From Tipula vernalis (taxonomy: Eukaryota > Arthropoda > Insecta > Diptera > Tipulidae), in assembly GCA_958295665.1 (NCBI GenBank), contig OY282560.1, positions 53,134,333 to 53,198,332 of the forward strand: a stretch of DNA of 64,000 nucleotides, read 5' to 3'. The notes below the pieces were generated by a model. It made no database searches and was not told the DNA's origin. It saw nothing but the letters and a program-made list of their open reading frames with translations. The translations under genes were made by a program, and so were the position numbers. Positions 1 to 9,318 of the stretch are shown piece after piece; positions within the stretch are counted from its first letter, which is position 1, and each line of letters opens with the position of its first letter.

Positions 1-47
1 ACCCTTAGGGATCGCCGCACCCTTAGAATGTGTAGAATGCGTTGGTA

Positions 48-3000
48 TCACGCCCTGATATCTTTGACGTGAAACGTACCTAAGGCCTTACCGAAAGAAT
101 CCTGTAACTGATAAGCGACTGAACCGACTTTACCAGAAATTACAGCAGGTTTGAATTTGGGGCTTAGTTTAGCTGAAAATTTATTAGAGGCATCACTCAA
201 TGCAAACGATCGAACAAAGACGGGCTGGCCAAGCTGAAATATACGTTGGGTGCTACGAAGATTATATCGCTTAGCGCTATTTTCATGAGCCACCTTTAGA
301 TAATGTTGGATGCGGTCTTTAAGCAAATTAAGATGATCAGGTTTAGATACAACCTGTAATTCACTTGCATCATTTCCATCCAACAATCTACGTAGCGCAT
401 AATCGGTACCGTGTAATGACATATGTTGCCCGAACACGACATAATGAGGGGAACACGACAAGGTATCATGAACAGCGTTGCGCAGAGCAGCAGCTATCTC
501 TTGCAAGTACTTATCCCACTCGTTATGGTCATGATCGGTCACATATGCACGCAGAGCGGACAATAAAGTTCGATTGACGCGTTCAGACGCGTTACTCTGT
601 GGGGAATAAACGGGAGTGCGAACATGAGAAACTCCATATTTCGATAATAATTCTTTGAACAGATTTGATGTGAATTGCTTGCCATTGTCGGAAGTTACCA
701 CCTCAGGTACGGAGAACATTAGGAAGACTTCATTCTCGAGAAAATTACACAACGCCGAAGCAGAGGCTTCACGCAAAGGTTTTACCAAAACGAATTTAGA
801 GAAATGATCAAGCACAATGACAATATAGGAGTTCCCCCGCTTAGAACGAGGATAAGGGCCAAGGAAATCCACGAACAGTTTTTGAAAGGGTCTGGTAGAC
901 ACTACAGCTGCTCCCATGACTGGTTGGGTGGAGAAATTCACAGCCTTATTCATTTTACATTTAGTGCAGCTAGCCACGTACGTCTTCACTTGGCTTGCCA
1001 TTCGTGGCCAGTAAAATTGTCGCTGAAGTCGTTCAAGTGTTTTGCTACCGCCTAAATGTGCTGAAGTAGGAGGGTTGTGGGCCTGCTCGATGAGATTCTC
1101 GGTCAAAGAATGAGGAATGACCAATCTCCAGATAGGAACATTGGTATCAAGGTAATTAATTCCATAAGATGAGGCTATTAATAATTTGTCCCCCTGAACT
1201 TTAAGATTATGTTCAGCACTACCCAACTGTTTGACTTTATTAATTCGGTCAATATATTCGGGATCCTGAAAGGATGGTGAGGAGAGATCAATGTGCAACA
1301 CTGGCACCGAAGTCTGTGCAGGTGATAAAGAATTTACTGAAGCATCTAAGAGATTTGACGGGGCCTGACCACCACCAGACCGGCCATTGCAATCGATACT
1401 GCTCGGGTCTTTCGAATCTTCCTTACTAGGCTGGGTTTCATCGTAAAAACTCCGAGACAACGCATCTGGCACAACGTTTACCGATCCTTTTCGGTAGCCG
1501 ATTTGGAAATCGAAAGCTTGTAGCTTAAGACTCCAGCGAGCCAAGCGCCCGGACAGATCCTTTTGATTCATCAACCATCTTAAGCTGGCATGATCGGTAT
1601 AGATGACAAAAGGATACCCTTCAACATACGGCCGAAACTTCTGTACACTGAGTATCGCGGCGTAGCATTCTAGTTCAGTGACTGAGTAATTGCGCTGCGC
1701 CGAATTAAGCTTATGAGAAATAAACTCAATAGGTCGCTCATTACCCTCGGAATCCAACTGAAATAGAACACTGCCCACGCCCACGGCACTAGCATCGCAC
1801 TGAATGTAAAAAGGCTTGCTATAATCCGGGTTAGCTAAGACAGGAGCCGATGATAGAGAGCGTTTTAAGGCGTTAAATGCCGAATCTGCAACGGAGGACC
1901 ACACTATTTTCTGCGATTTTCCAGTGCGATCAGTAAGAGGGGCAGCCAGAGAAGCAAAGTTAGGAATAAAACGACGGTACCATCCGCACATACCCAGAAA
2001 GCGCCGAATCTGTTTAGTAGTTTTTGGAACGGGATACTCCAGAATAGCTTTGCACTTGTCCGGATTGGTGCGTAGGCACCCTTCGCCGACAATATAACCT
2101 AGATAATCAACTTCCTTTAACACGAATTTACTTTTCTCAAGGTTTATAGTCAAACCAGCCGTTTCAAGGAGGCGAGCAATCTCTTTCAATAGCACAAAAT
2201 GTTCCGCTAGGGTAGCAGAAGTAACCAAAAGGTCATCGAGGTACACGAACACTTTATCGTGCAACTGGTGGGGTATAACTTTGTGCATCAAGCGACAAAG
2301 CGTCTGCGGCGCGTTGCATAAGCCGAAAGGCATTACGTTGAACTGGTACAGAGGCCGTCCAGGTACCGTAAAAGCCGTCTTATCGCGGGATTGTGGGTCG
2401 AGTGGTATCTGCCAGAAGGCGTCTTTTAAATCAATGGCCGAAATAAATCGGGTTTGATCCAAACGCCCCAACAACCCGTTGATGAGAGGCAGCGGATATG
2501 CATCCTTGACGGTGGCCTTGTTTAGTTCTCGTGCATCCAGGCATAAGCGAACTTTACCCGATCCTTTACGCACCAATGTGACTGGGGAACACCATGAACT
2601 TTGTGATTCCTCTATCACTCCTAGGGATAGCATACGGTCTAATTCACCGTACATTAAGCTTTGTATGGCCGGCGAAACGGCATAGAATCTTTGTTTCACG
2701 GGTTTAGCGATTCCGACGTCGATGTGATGGGTTACCAAGGACGTTTTGCCCAAACCCAATTTAGAGCTCATGGGGAAAAGCTCCTTGATCTGGTTCAAAA
2801 CTGATTGATCCCTACAGGATAAAAGGTGGTATTTCGCTTCGGCCGGTCGTTCAGACCCAGTATTAGCTGTACCCAGGGACGCGATTTTTGGGAAAATACC
2901 GAAGCGGTTCCAAAAATCAATCCCGAGATAGAGAGGCTGTTCTAAAGACGGAACTATGTACAGAAGTAAATTATGGGAGACGTTATTGAATTTAATAAGG

Positions 3001-3569
3001 GCATTAATAAATCCCAAAACCCGTTGCGGCTGACCACTCGCTGTGTTAATATGGGACGGAAAGCTGTGGAATTTGATCCCAGAATCCATCAAATATCTTT
3101 CGGATCCGCGACCCAATACACTGACACTGGCTCCGCTGTCCAGAAGCCCTTGATAAGTCACTCCATTAACAAGGACGGAGGCATATGGTCTTGAATCATT
3201 TGGGTTATCTAACAGTATAGAAGCAAGTATACGGGCTCTACTACGTCGCCGGTGTTCCCAGTATATCTTAGAGCGGAGTAAGCGGGATGAGTAATGGGGA
3301 GTAACTGTATTGTTAGAGCTTGGCACTCTTTCTTGCATTTGGGTCCACTCCTTTCCTACTACGGTGGCTTTCGAGGGGTTGGGAGGTGCGAAGGAAAAGG
3401 GATGCGGTGTGCGTATTTCGTTTAATTTGGGGGGTGCGATATCGGGGTTTTGGTCCGGTCGCCAAATAGCGCTGTTCCGATCTCGGGTCCCTCTGCGTTG
3501 GGATGCATCAATACTCGAGGGGGCGCTCTCCCAGGGGGGCGGAGCCTCGACAGCCCGTTTCCCGAACAT
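48..3569 (-). CDS. pol: Gypsy-type Pol polyprotein (protease, RT, RNase H, integrase)
   Basis: This 1173-codon uninterrupted reading frame encodes the enzymes of a Ty3/Gypsy (Metaviridae) retrotransposon. Seen in order: an aspartic protease with LLDSGASVSVLG near residue 142; a reverse transcriptase with the active-site motif YLDD; RNase H with QCDASAVGVGS; an integrase zinc region (H..H then CTKC); and a DDE core with D in VDFLG, D in TSDNGKQF and E in ASERVNR. No stop or frameshift breaks it, so the copy looks young and possibly functional. The frame lies -1 relative to gag and overlaps it by 148 bp, so Pol is probably made by -1 ribosomal frameshifting. The first Met shown need not be a true start. 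The 3' LTR lies beyond the left edge of the window. Superfamily is certain; the lineage within Gypsy is not. Confidence 0.95.
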   Translation of the reverse strand: MFGKRAVEAPPPWESAPSSIDASQRRGTRDRNSAIWRPDQNPDIAPPKLNEIRTPHPFSFAPPNPSKATVVGKEWTQMQERVPSSNNTVTPHYSSRLLRSKIYWEHRRRSRARILASILLDNPNDSRPYASVLVNGVTYQGLLDSGASVSVLGRGSERYLMDSGIKFHSFPSHINTASGQPQRVLGFINALIKFNNVSHNLLLYIVPSLEQPLYLGIDFWNRFGIFPKIASLGTANTGSERPAEAKYHLLSCRDQSVLNQIKELFPMSSKLGLGKTSLVTHHIDVGIAKPVKQRFYAVSPAIQSLMYGELDRMLSLGVIEESQSSWCSPVTLVRKGSGKVRLCLDARELNKATVKDAYPLPLINGLLGRLDQTRFISAIDLKDAFWQIPLDPQSRDKTAFTVPGRPLYQFNVMPFGLCNAPQTLCRLMHKVIPHQLHDKVFVYLDDLLVTSATLAEHFVLLKEIARLLETAGLTINLEKSKFVLKEVDYLGYIVGEGCLRTNPDKCKAILEYPVPKTTKQIRRFLGMCGWYRRFIPNFASLAAPLTDRTGKSQKIVWSSVADSAFNALKRSLSSAPVLANPDYSKPFYIQCDASAVGVGSVLFQLDSEGNERPIEFISHKLNSAQRNYSVTELECYAAILSVQKFRPYVEGYPFVIYTDHASLRWLMNQKDLSGRLARWSLKLQAFDFQIGYRKGSVNVVPDALSRSFYDETQPSKEDSKDPSSIDCNGRSGGGQAPSNLLDASVNSLSPAQTSVPVLHIDLSSPSFQDPEYIDRINKVKQLGSAEHNLKVQGDKLLIASSYGINYLDTNVPIWRLVIPHSLTENLIEQAHNPPTSAHLGGSKTLERLQRQFYWPRMASQVKTYVASCTKCKMNKAVNFSTQPVMGAAVVSTRPFQKLFVDFLGPYPRSKRGNSYIVIVLDHFSKFVLVKPLREASASALCNFLENEVFLMFSVPEVVTSDNGKQFTSNLFKELLSKYGVSHVRTPVYSPQSNASERVNRTLLSALRAYVTDHDHNEWDKYLQEIAAALRNAVHDTLSCSPHYVVFGQHMSLHGTDYALRRLLDGNDASELQVVSKPDHLNLLKDRIQHYLKVAHENSAKRYNLRSTQRIFQLGQPVFVRSFALSDASNKFSAKLSPKFKPAVISGKVGSVAYQLQDSFGKALGTFHVKDIRA

Positions 3570-5206
3570 CGGAAACAGTTTGGTCTTAATATGCCTGGCC
3601 TACCACATCCAAAGCAAAATATTTTGGTAACCGCCTCGGGACAGTTAATAAAGGTATGCCCAATATCCTGGCAATTCCAGCAGATACTGAGATTGGAATC
3701 ACCTTCGGGTTTACTGGGAGTATTTGAGGCATTGGCAAAGTTGACTCGCCTGGGAGCCTTCGGATCATTAAAGGCGCAAATCTCTTCCTGATTCATGAGG
3801 CCAGGGGAATTCGACCGCTTAGGGAATTGATCTTGGATCTCCTCTGGATACGGGACATTAGGGCTCTCCAAGGTTAGTTCATGGATACCCCGCTGGAGGC
3901 ATCCCAACTCGGGATCATATCGGTTGCGTCGCCACACATCTTCTAAAGCCAAACTGCGTTGGACCAAACTGTTTATGGAAGGGATGGTTTTCCCTGCCAA
4001 CGCTACCTGGAGTCCAGGTCTCATATTGGACCGTAAGATGTGCAAGATTTCCGGCTCTTCCAAAGGCACTCGAAATTGCAGAGTGAGGGTCATGATTTCG
4101 TTATAGAAATCGCGGAAAGATTCAGACTTCTTTTGCTTCCGATTTTCTATAACCCGTTTGATATCGGGATCAGTACGACGGTCCTGAAAGGCGGCTATCA
4201 ACGCTGCTTTCACTGCGGACCAGGAAGACATGGGGTTCCGCTCTAAGTAGCACCAATACCAGTTGGAGGCGTTCCCTTTCAAGACACATCCCAATTCATC
4301 CCGTAAGTCTTCCAGGGTCAGGCGGTAGACCCGCGCAAAATGCTCGATCCGGAAAAGGAATCGTTCCACGGGTAACCCGTCTCCGGAGCCATCAAAGGAA
4401 ATTTTGCACTGGCCCAGGTGAGTGCTACCGCGTCCCGTCCCTCTTACATATGTGCGTGCTCCTGCTGCCTCGGTGGCGGGAGCAAGAAGATTTGAGGCAC
4501 CCGGAGGGAGGGATACTTTATCGTCTTTCTTAGCGTTTTCGTGGGGTGGGGTAGGGCGCATGGTGGAAGACAGGGGATGCGGGGCTTGACCCGAATCCCT
4601 TCGTCCCTCGTCGTCGCCACCTGTCTCGAGCTCCCGTGATAACGAGTCAGTTGGATTTGCTACTTTCAACTCAAAGACATCACTGGTGAATTTGTTCCCC
4701 GCATCCTCTTCTTCAGAAGAAGACAATTCCTCTGGTTCAAATCCTTCTGACTCTCTGAGTTGGGTTAGGGATTCCTCTAAATTCGCGTCGCCTTGCATGA
4801 TGCCCTGCACCGCTACTAACATGAGTTGACTCTTTTCTGTGAGCGTCTTCGCCTGGGCTTTATATGATCGGCTAGTGTTAGTTAACCGTCTCAGGCGCTC
4901 AATCACGTGAATAACTCGGGCCTCGATTATCTGCGTCGCCGCTGCTGTAGGTTTATTCTGGGGGTCAAAACTGGCTACCCAATCTCGATGGTTCTGCAAT
5001 TTAATTTGACATTTGTTGATTTCCCGCTTAGGGTTGCGGCAAGCGGCTCCATGGGGTCGGAAAGGTTTTAAGACAGGATTATTGCTTTCATTGATAAAAG
5101 CAGCTTTCAATAATTGCAGCCGGTTAATAGGACTACCTTTCAAATGCCTAACTTCGCATTCGATTTCGAACTCGTCCGGCGACAAATGTTCAGCCTCCAT
5201 GGTCAC
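3422..5206 (-). CDS. gag: Gypsy-type Gag (capsid and nucleocapsid)
   Basis: Gag of 594 codons from the same Gypsy element, starting at ATG 5206. The N-terminal third is polar and charged. A capsid-like retrotransposon Gag region occupies roughly residues 265-430: it opens with KISFDGSGDGLPVERFLFRI and includes the NASNWYW stretch and a repeated R/K-rich segment. The C-terminal part has a zinc knuckle CWNCQDIGHTFINC followed by a second, atypical cysteine cluster (CFGCG then C..C). The gene is uninterrupted and ends inside pol at the slippery site. It would form the cytoplasmic particle that packages element RNA. Two further short ORFs lie between its start and the 5' LTR. Confidence 0.93.
   Translation of the reverse strand: MTMEAEHLSPDEFEIECEVRHLKGSPINRLQLLKAAFINESNNPVLKPFRPHGAACRNPKREINKCQIKLQNHRDWVASFDPQNKPTAAATQIIEARVIHVIERLRRLTNTSRSYKAQAKTLTEKSQLMLVAVQGIMQGDANLEESLTQLRESEGFEPEELSSSEEEDAGNKFTSDVFELKVANPTDSLSRELETGGDDEGRRDSGQAPHPLSSTMRPTPPHENAKKDDKVSLPPGASNLLAPATEAAGARTYVRGTGRGSTHLGQCKISFDGSGDGLPVERFLFRIEHFARVYRLTLEDLRDELGCVLKGNASNWYWCYLERNPMSSWSAVKAALIAAFQDRRTDPDIKRVIENRKQKKSESFRDFYNEIMTLTLQFRVPLEEPEILHILRSNMRPGLQVALAGKTIPSINSLVQRSLALEDVWRRNRYDPELGCLQRGIHELTLESPNVPYPEEIQDQFPKRSNSPGLMNQEEICAFNDPKAPRRVNFANASNTPSKPEGDSNLSICWNCQDIGHTFINCPEAVTKIFCFGCGRPGILRPNCFRCSGNGLSRLRPPGRAPPRVLMHPNAEGPEIGTALFGDRTKTPISHPPN
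3428..3434 (-). promoter_or_regulatory. Probable -1 ribosomal frameshift site between gag and pol
   Basis: Read on the minus strand in the gag frame, the sequence is C CCC CCA followed by AAT and the gag stop TAA. This fits the X XXY YYZ slippery heptamer rule. Slipping one base back gives CCC CCC AAA TTA, which is the pol frame (residues A-P-P-K-L). I did not fold the downstream RNA, so a stimulatory structure is unproven, and slippage elsewhere in the 148-bp overlap is possible. Confidence 0.55.
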
Positions 5207-5298
5207 AGAGGTCTCGGGAGATTAGCACGGCGTAATTAATGAAAATATAAATATAGGGGTAAGAAGACTGGCCGTTAAGGAAAAAGAACTCGTCGAGA

Positions 5299-5397
5299 TT
5301 AAATGCCCCTATTGATTATGGCTTGAAACAAAAAACTTAATGATAAAGTCACTAAAATGATAAGGAGAACTCCGACGGCAAAACGAAGCACTTCCAT
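5299..5397 (-). CDS. 32-codon single-span membrane micro-ORF (leader ORF b)
   Basis: ATG at 5397, 32 codons, TAA at 5299-5301, immediately upstream of gag in the element leader. The predicted peptide starts MEVLR, then has a hydrophobic run of about 20 residues ending in TLSLSFLFQ and a short polar tail (AIINRGI). It resembles the micro-ORF at 5453-5551: same length, both begin ME and have R at position 5, and both share T-L-x-L-S-x-L-F-Q at positions 17-25. By eye 13 of 32 residues are identical. I know of no Gypsy leader protein like this. Function is unknown; a membrane micropeptide is inference from composition alone. Confidence 0.5.
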   Translation of the reverse strand: MEVLRFAVGVLLIILVTLSLSFLFQAIINRGI

Positions 5398-5452
5398 GTT
5401 TCCAAAAATAGATTTATTTATTTTTTTCCTTTTTTTTTTTCCTTTTTTTTTT

Positions 5453-5551
5453 TTAAAATAGATTCGCGATAGTGGTCTGGAACAAATAGCTTAAGGCTAA
5501 TGTGAGTCCGACAAGTACGACCACTACAACTATGGACCGCCAAATTTCCAT
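5453..5551 (-). CDS. 32-codon single-span membrane micro-ORF (leader ORF a)
   Basis: ATG at 5551, 32 codons, TAA at 5453-5455. The peptide starts MEIWR, continues with a Val/Leu-rich stretch that would make one transmembrane helix, and carries TLALSYLFQ at positions 17-25 before a short tail (TTIANLF). The paired ORF at 5299-5397 has the same length and the matching motif TLSLSFLFQ, so the two look like a tandem duplication that diverged under coding constraint. A long pyrimidine-rich tract (about 5421-5454 on the plus strand) separates them. Too short for standard gene finders. Whether it is translated cannot be told from sequence. Confidence 0.5.
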   Translation of the reverse strand: MEIWRSIVVVVVLVGLTLALSYLFQTTIANLF

Positions 5552-6455
5552 TAATATTAAATTTGTGATTCGTTTTACAGACAAACTCCAATCGATTCTT
5601 ATTTAATCTAAAATATTAAATCTATATAACTATAAACAAACAAATATATAATACTATATAAAATATTTTTTTTTTTTTCTTATGCTTTTATTCACTTTGC
5701 AAACTAAAACTTAATTTGGTTTTTTTTTTTTGACTTATTTTACTATTTTTGTGTAATAAAAACAAACAATTTCTCAAAAATAATAATCAAAAATTCTAAA
5801 AATCAAAATATTGTAAGACACAAACAATATAATTTTATAAAACAATTCACTATGATAATAAATTATTAATTTTTTTAATTTTCCACAACAACTATATAAT
5901 TGAAGTAAAAGCACAAACTTTATTTTTCTTCTTTGATTTATTAAAATATAAAAGGATGAGTCCAGGACTAACTCATCACCCATGACATGCAGCACAACGA
6001 TCAGTCATCATTAAAGGAAAGGATTGTAGGAACATTAGGGTTTTTTTTTTTTTTTTTTTTTTTCAGACAATTATATCACGCTCACCATTAAGGGACTGAT
6101 GAAATGAATCGACCGAAACTTTAAGCTGGTGGAAAGGTAATTTAAGTAACCACGGCAATTACATTCACGCTCACCATGAATATCATGGGACTACTGAGAC
6201 GAACTGCCTGGGTAACGAAAGGAGATAGGGAAGGGTTAAATTTGGTCAATCATTGATATCCCGCTCACGTAGGAGACAACGGACAACAGATATTGATGGT
6301 TGATAACCAAACCAAATGAAAATTTTAAACAAACCTCAGTATGTGCAGCCGTGTGTATTCAAAACAACTCGAGGTTGGTTACAACGGTTCACAAAAAGAT
6401 AACGAGGTTAACACAAAAAATAAAAACTGAGAAACTAAAGCCGAAATTTTTTATA
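5552..6455 (-). other. Untranslated leader of the Gypsy element with a threefold repeat
   Basis: About 0.9 kb between the primer-binding site and the micro-ORFs. It is AT-rich, with T homopolymers at about 5667-5680, 5719-5732 and 6042-6063. Three imperfect copies of a unit containing CACGCTCACCAT (or CCCGCTCAC) begin at about 6077, 6166 and 6260, spaced 89 and 94 bp apart. I see no convincing protein; a 73-codon frame at 5774-5995 has low-complexity composition and no recognisable domain. Confidence 0.6.
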
Positions 6456-6467
6456 CCTTCGGCGCCA
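6456..6467 (-). promoter_or_regulatory. Primer-binding site of the Gypsy element
   Basis: On the minus strand this reads TGGCGCCGAAGG, starting one base after an LTR end of the form ...TTACA. A TGG start is complementary to the CCA tail of a tRNA, and one spacer base after a CA terminus is the usual retroelement arrangement. The exact primer tRNA is not identified. Confidence 0.75.
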
Positions 6468-6468
6468 C

Positions 6469-6740
6469 TGTAACGGAATGGACGTGAAGTCACTCCGTTA
6501 GCAGATATCCATGCCACTTGTTGTTCCTGGGCGGTCATTGGCCGGCTAAGGCTCAGGGGAAAGGCGTGGGGTTTGCCAGGAACATGGCACGGATCTAGTT
6601 GAACCGCGGGAAGGGAAGGAGGCAGGATGTGGGAGAATGGAATAGGCGGGGATGTGGATTGCGACGACTCACATCTCGCTTTGGGGCTGGGTTAGGAGAG
6701 TCCTGAACTCATCCTAAATGGGGCTTATCTCGCCATCTTA
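6469..6740 (-). repeat. 5' LTR of the Gypsy element (outer end not resolved)
   Basis: The inner LTR boundary is at 6469, where the plus strand starts TGTAACGGAATGG (minus strand end ...CCGTTACA). The last 32 bp form an imperfect palindrome, TAACGGAGTGAC against GTCCATTCCGTTA. The GC-rich block continues to about 6740 and then becomes AT-rich. With the other LTR outside the window, the outer boundary cannot be fixed, so the end given is only where composition changes. Confidence 0.5.
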
Positions 6741-7300
6741 ATAATAAAATTTTCAAGTTTAAGGTTTACAATTATAACTAAATTATAAGTTTTATATTTT
6801 CATTTCAATTTTCATTTTTATGGTGCGCACAACGCAACAACTCACAAATACAAATATACTTAAACAAAAATTTGAATAAATTTTCAAATTTTATTTTTTC
6901 TTTGAATTTTAATTTATAATATGCTTACGTCTTTCCACTTTTCGTTGTCTTCTATTTTTGTGTATTGTCTGCGACGAGCTTACAAAGCCAAACAAAACGG
7001 TTAATGTCCCAAAATTAAAATCCAAAAACCGTAAAGTAAGTAGCAGTAGGTATCTGCTTGTGTAACGGTATTCTTTTTATTCAATGAACCAACATATTCT
7101 GATTTTGTATGTTGAAATTCGAGATGGTTAGGTGAATTAAAAATGTATCGACGCACAAACTATTTTTTTTTTATTTCACCAACTATGTAAATATACATAA
7201 AACTATTTAAAAAAATCAATTTCAATTGATTGAATGATTTTAAATGCACTTTGTACAACAAGTTGTAGTTGTTTAAAATACTTACAATACTACTTTAAAA

Positions 7301-8122
7301 TTAAATTCTATTAATAATATTAAATAATATATAAAAAAAACACTGGTAATAAACTGTATAATAATTAATTATATATGCAAGTTTAAGTATTATTAATTTA
7401 ATTAATGAAATTCACCAGTAAAACAACATAAAAACAACTTCTAATTCCTCTTAAGAAGAACCTAATTTTAAACTACACAATAAACCACAATAAAATCACT
7501 TAAGTTTTAAAACGGAAATTAAACTTGAAACTGTTTAGTATTTCTTTATGGTTACTATTATTATTTATTTATTTTAGTTTTTTTTTTTGTAAGTAAATAT
7601 TTAAATTCTATTAATAATAGTAAATAATATAAAAACACTAGTAATAAACTGTATAATAATTAATTATATATGCAAGTTTAAGTATTAATAATTTAATTAA
7701 TGAAATTCACCAGTAAAACGACATAAAAACAACTTCTAATTCCTCTTAAGAAGAACCTAATTTTAAACTGCACAACAAACCACAATAAAATCACTTAAGT
7801 TTTAAAACGGAAATTAAACTTGAAACTGTTTAGTATTTCTTTATGGTTACTATTATTATTTATTTATTTTAGTTTTTTTTTTGTAAGTAAATATTTAAAT
7901 TCTATTAATAATAGTAAATAATATAAAAACACTAGTAATAAACTGTATAATAATTAATTATATATGCAAGTTTAATTATTCTTAATTTAATTAATGAAAT
8001 TCACCAGTAAAACAACATAAAAACAACTTCTAATTCCTCTTAAGAAGAACCTAATTTTAAACTACACAACAAACCACAATAAAATCACTTAAGTTTTTTT
8101 TTTTTTTTTGTAAGTAAATATA
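7301..8122. repeat. Tandem repeat, period about 297 bp, 2.7 copies
   Basis: Units start with TTAAATTCTATTAATAAT at 7301, 7601 and 7895. Each runs through the same landmarks: GCAAGTTTAAG or similar, CACCAGTAAAAC, CTCTTAAGAAGAACC, CACTTAAGTTTT, and a T-tract ending TTGTAAGTAAATAT. Copies 1 and 2 are nearly complete and very similar. Copy 3 has lost about 75 bp between CTTAAG and the T-tract. No ORF. It may be a small satellite or a tandemly duplicated non-coding element piece. Confidence 0.85.
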
Positions 8123-9318
8123 AAAAAAAATTTCGTTGCAAATATATAAACTCTACTTCATATTCGTACACCAAATATTAACCGAAAAAAATAAAAAAAA
8201 ATAAATAAAAGCACAACCCGACTTACTCGAGCTCAAAAACTTCTCTCCCAAAAAAAAACCACGCTATCCACGTCGGTCGTCAATCGCCCACATCAGAAGA
8301 GAAAAAAAAATGCATCAGCATAAAAAGGAATTAGAAAAAAAAATTATAAAATATGTACTTGGTAATATCAGAAAAAAATTAAAAGATAAGAACCCAAGTG
8401 AAAAATGAGCTTCGTGAAACTCAGAAAAATGAAAATTCTCATGCATTGATATATAGCTGACTTGCTTGATTTCCGTAGAGGAATGCTCGACCTAATTGAG
8501 CACAAGTAGTCACATGAGATAGGAATTTATTATCTGTTTTAGGCAGACAGATAATTTGTTGTTTGCAATACCAACAACCATGGGAAAGAATGTGGACAGT
8601 ACGTATAGTACAGGTAAAATAGGCGATGACTTAAGAAAATTGGAGGTACGCCAATTGACTGGCGTAACAGGTTAACAAGGTATTATGGCCGATTTATGTC
8701 TCAATTTTCATTAAACAAAAAAAAAATCCCAAAGAAAAGCGATGAGAAAAATTAAATTTCTTTGATGCAAGGTTATAATAGTTTGCAGAAATCTATAAAG
8801 TTTTAACAAAATATGAAGAATTTTTTACGAATTAAAATTGTCTCAGAAATTTTTGTCTTAAATTTCTTGTTTAAGAGATTCAGATTTTTGATACATTTCT
8901 TTCGAACTGATAAAACTCTGTTAAACCCTCTTCACTTAAATGGGCCGTGAGACCGGCTTAATTGAAGATGATTTCACAAAAAAATCTCAATTTTTACAAT
9001 TTAATCCTCATACTCACATAGATTTCCAGAAGTTTTGAAATTTCTAAGAGTCCTGGAAAACGGAAGTTTGGGAACGGTAGCCCCCATTCTCTAAGGTTTT
9101 ATTAAACATAACAAGTTTCACATATTTTTAATTGTGCGTTTTTTTCTGCGCGGACAATTTCCGTGCGCGCAATTTTCCATGTGAGCTTTTTCCTTGTGCG
9201 CATTTATATCGGTCAGCGCTTTCTTCCTTTTTCTAATTTACTGACCTACCACTACCTGGGCCGACTATATTTGGTCTGCTTTGTATTGCTGTAAATTTCA
9301 GGTTCTTTTCAGTGTACT
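8123..9318. other. AT-rich stretch without recognisable gene
   Basis: I see no conserved ORF, LTR boundary or inverted repeat here. About 8215-8300 is richer in C and G, and about 9130-9190 alternates GTGCGC/GTGCG motifs, but neither matches a feature I can name. Confidence 0.4.

Noticed and set aside
5774..5995. A 73-codon frame in the Gypsy leader as a third accessory ORF
   Set aside because: AT-driven low-complexity composition and no similarity to the two micro-ORFs.
7061..7073. TGTAACGGTATTC resembling the Gypsy LTR end at 6469 (TGTAACGGAATGG)
   Set aside because: Similarity stops after about 12 bases and the orientation is direct, not the inverse expected for the other LTR end.
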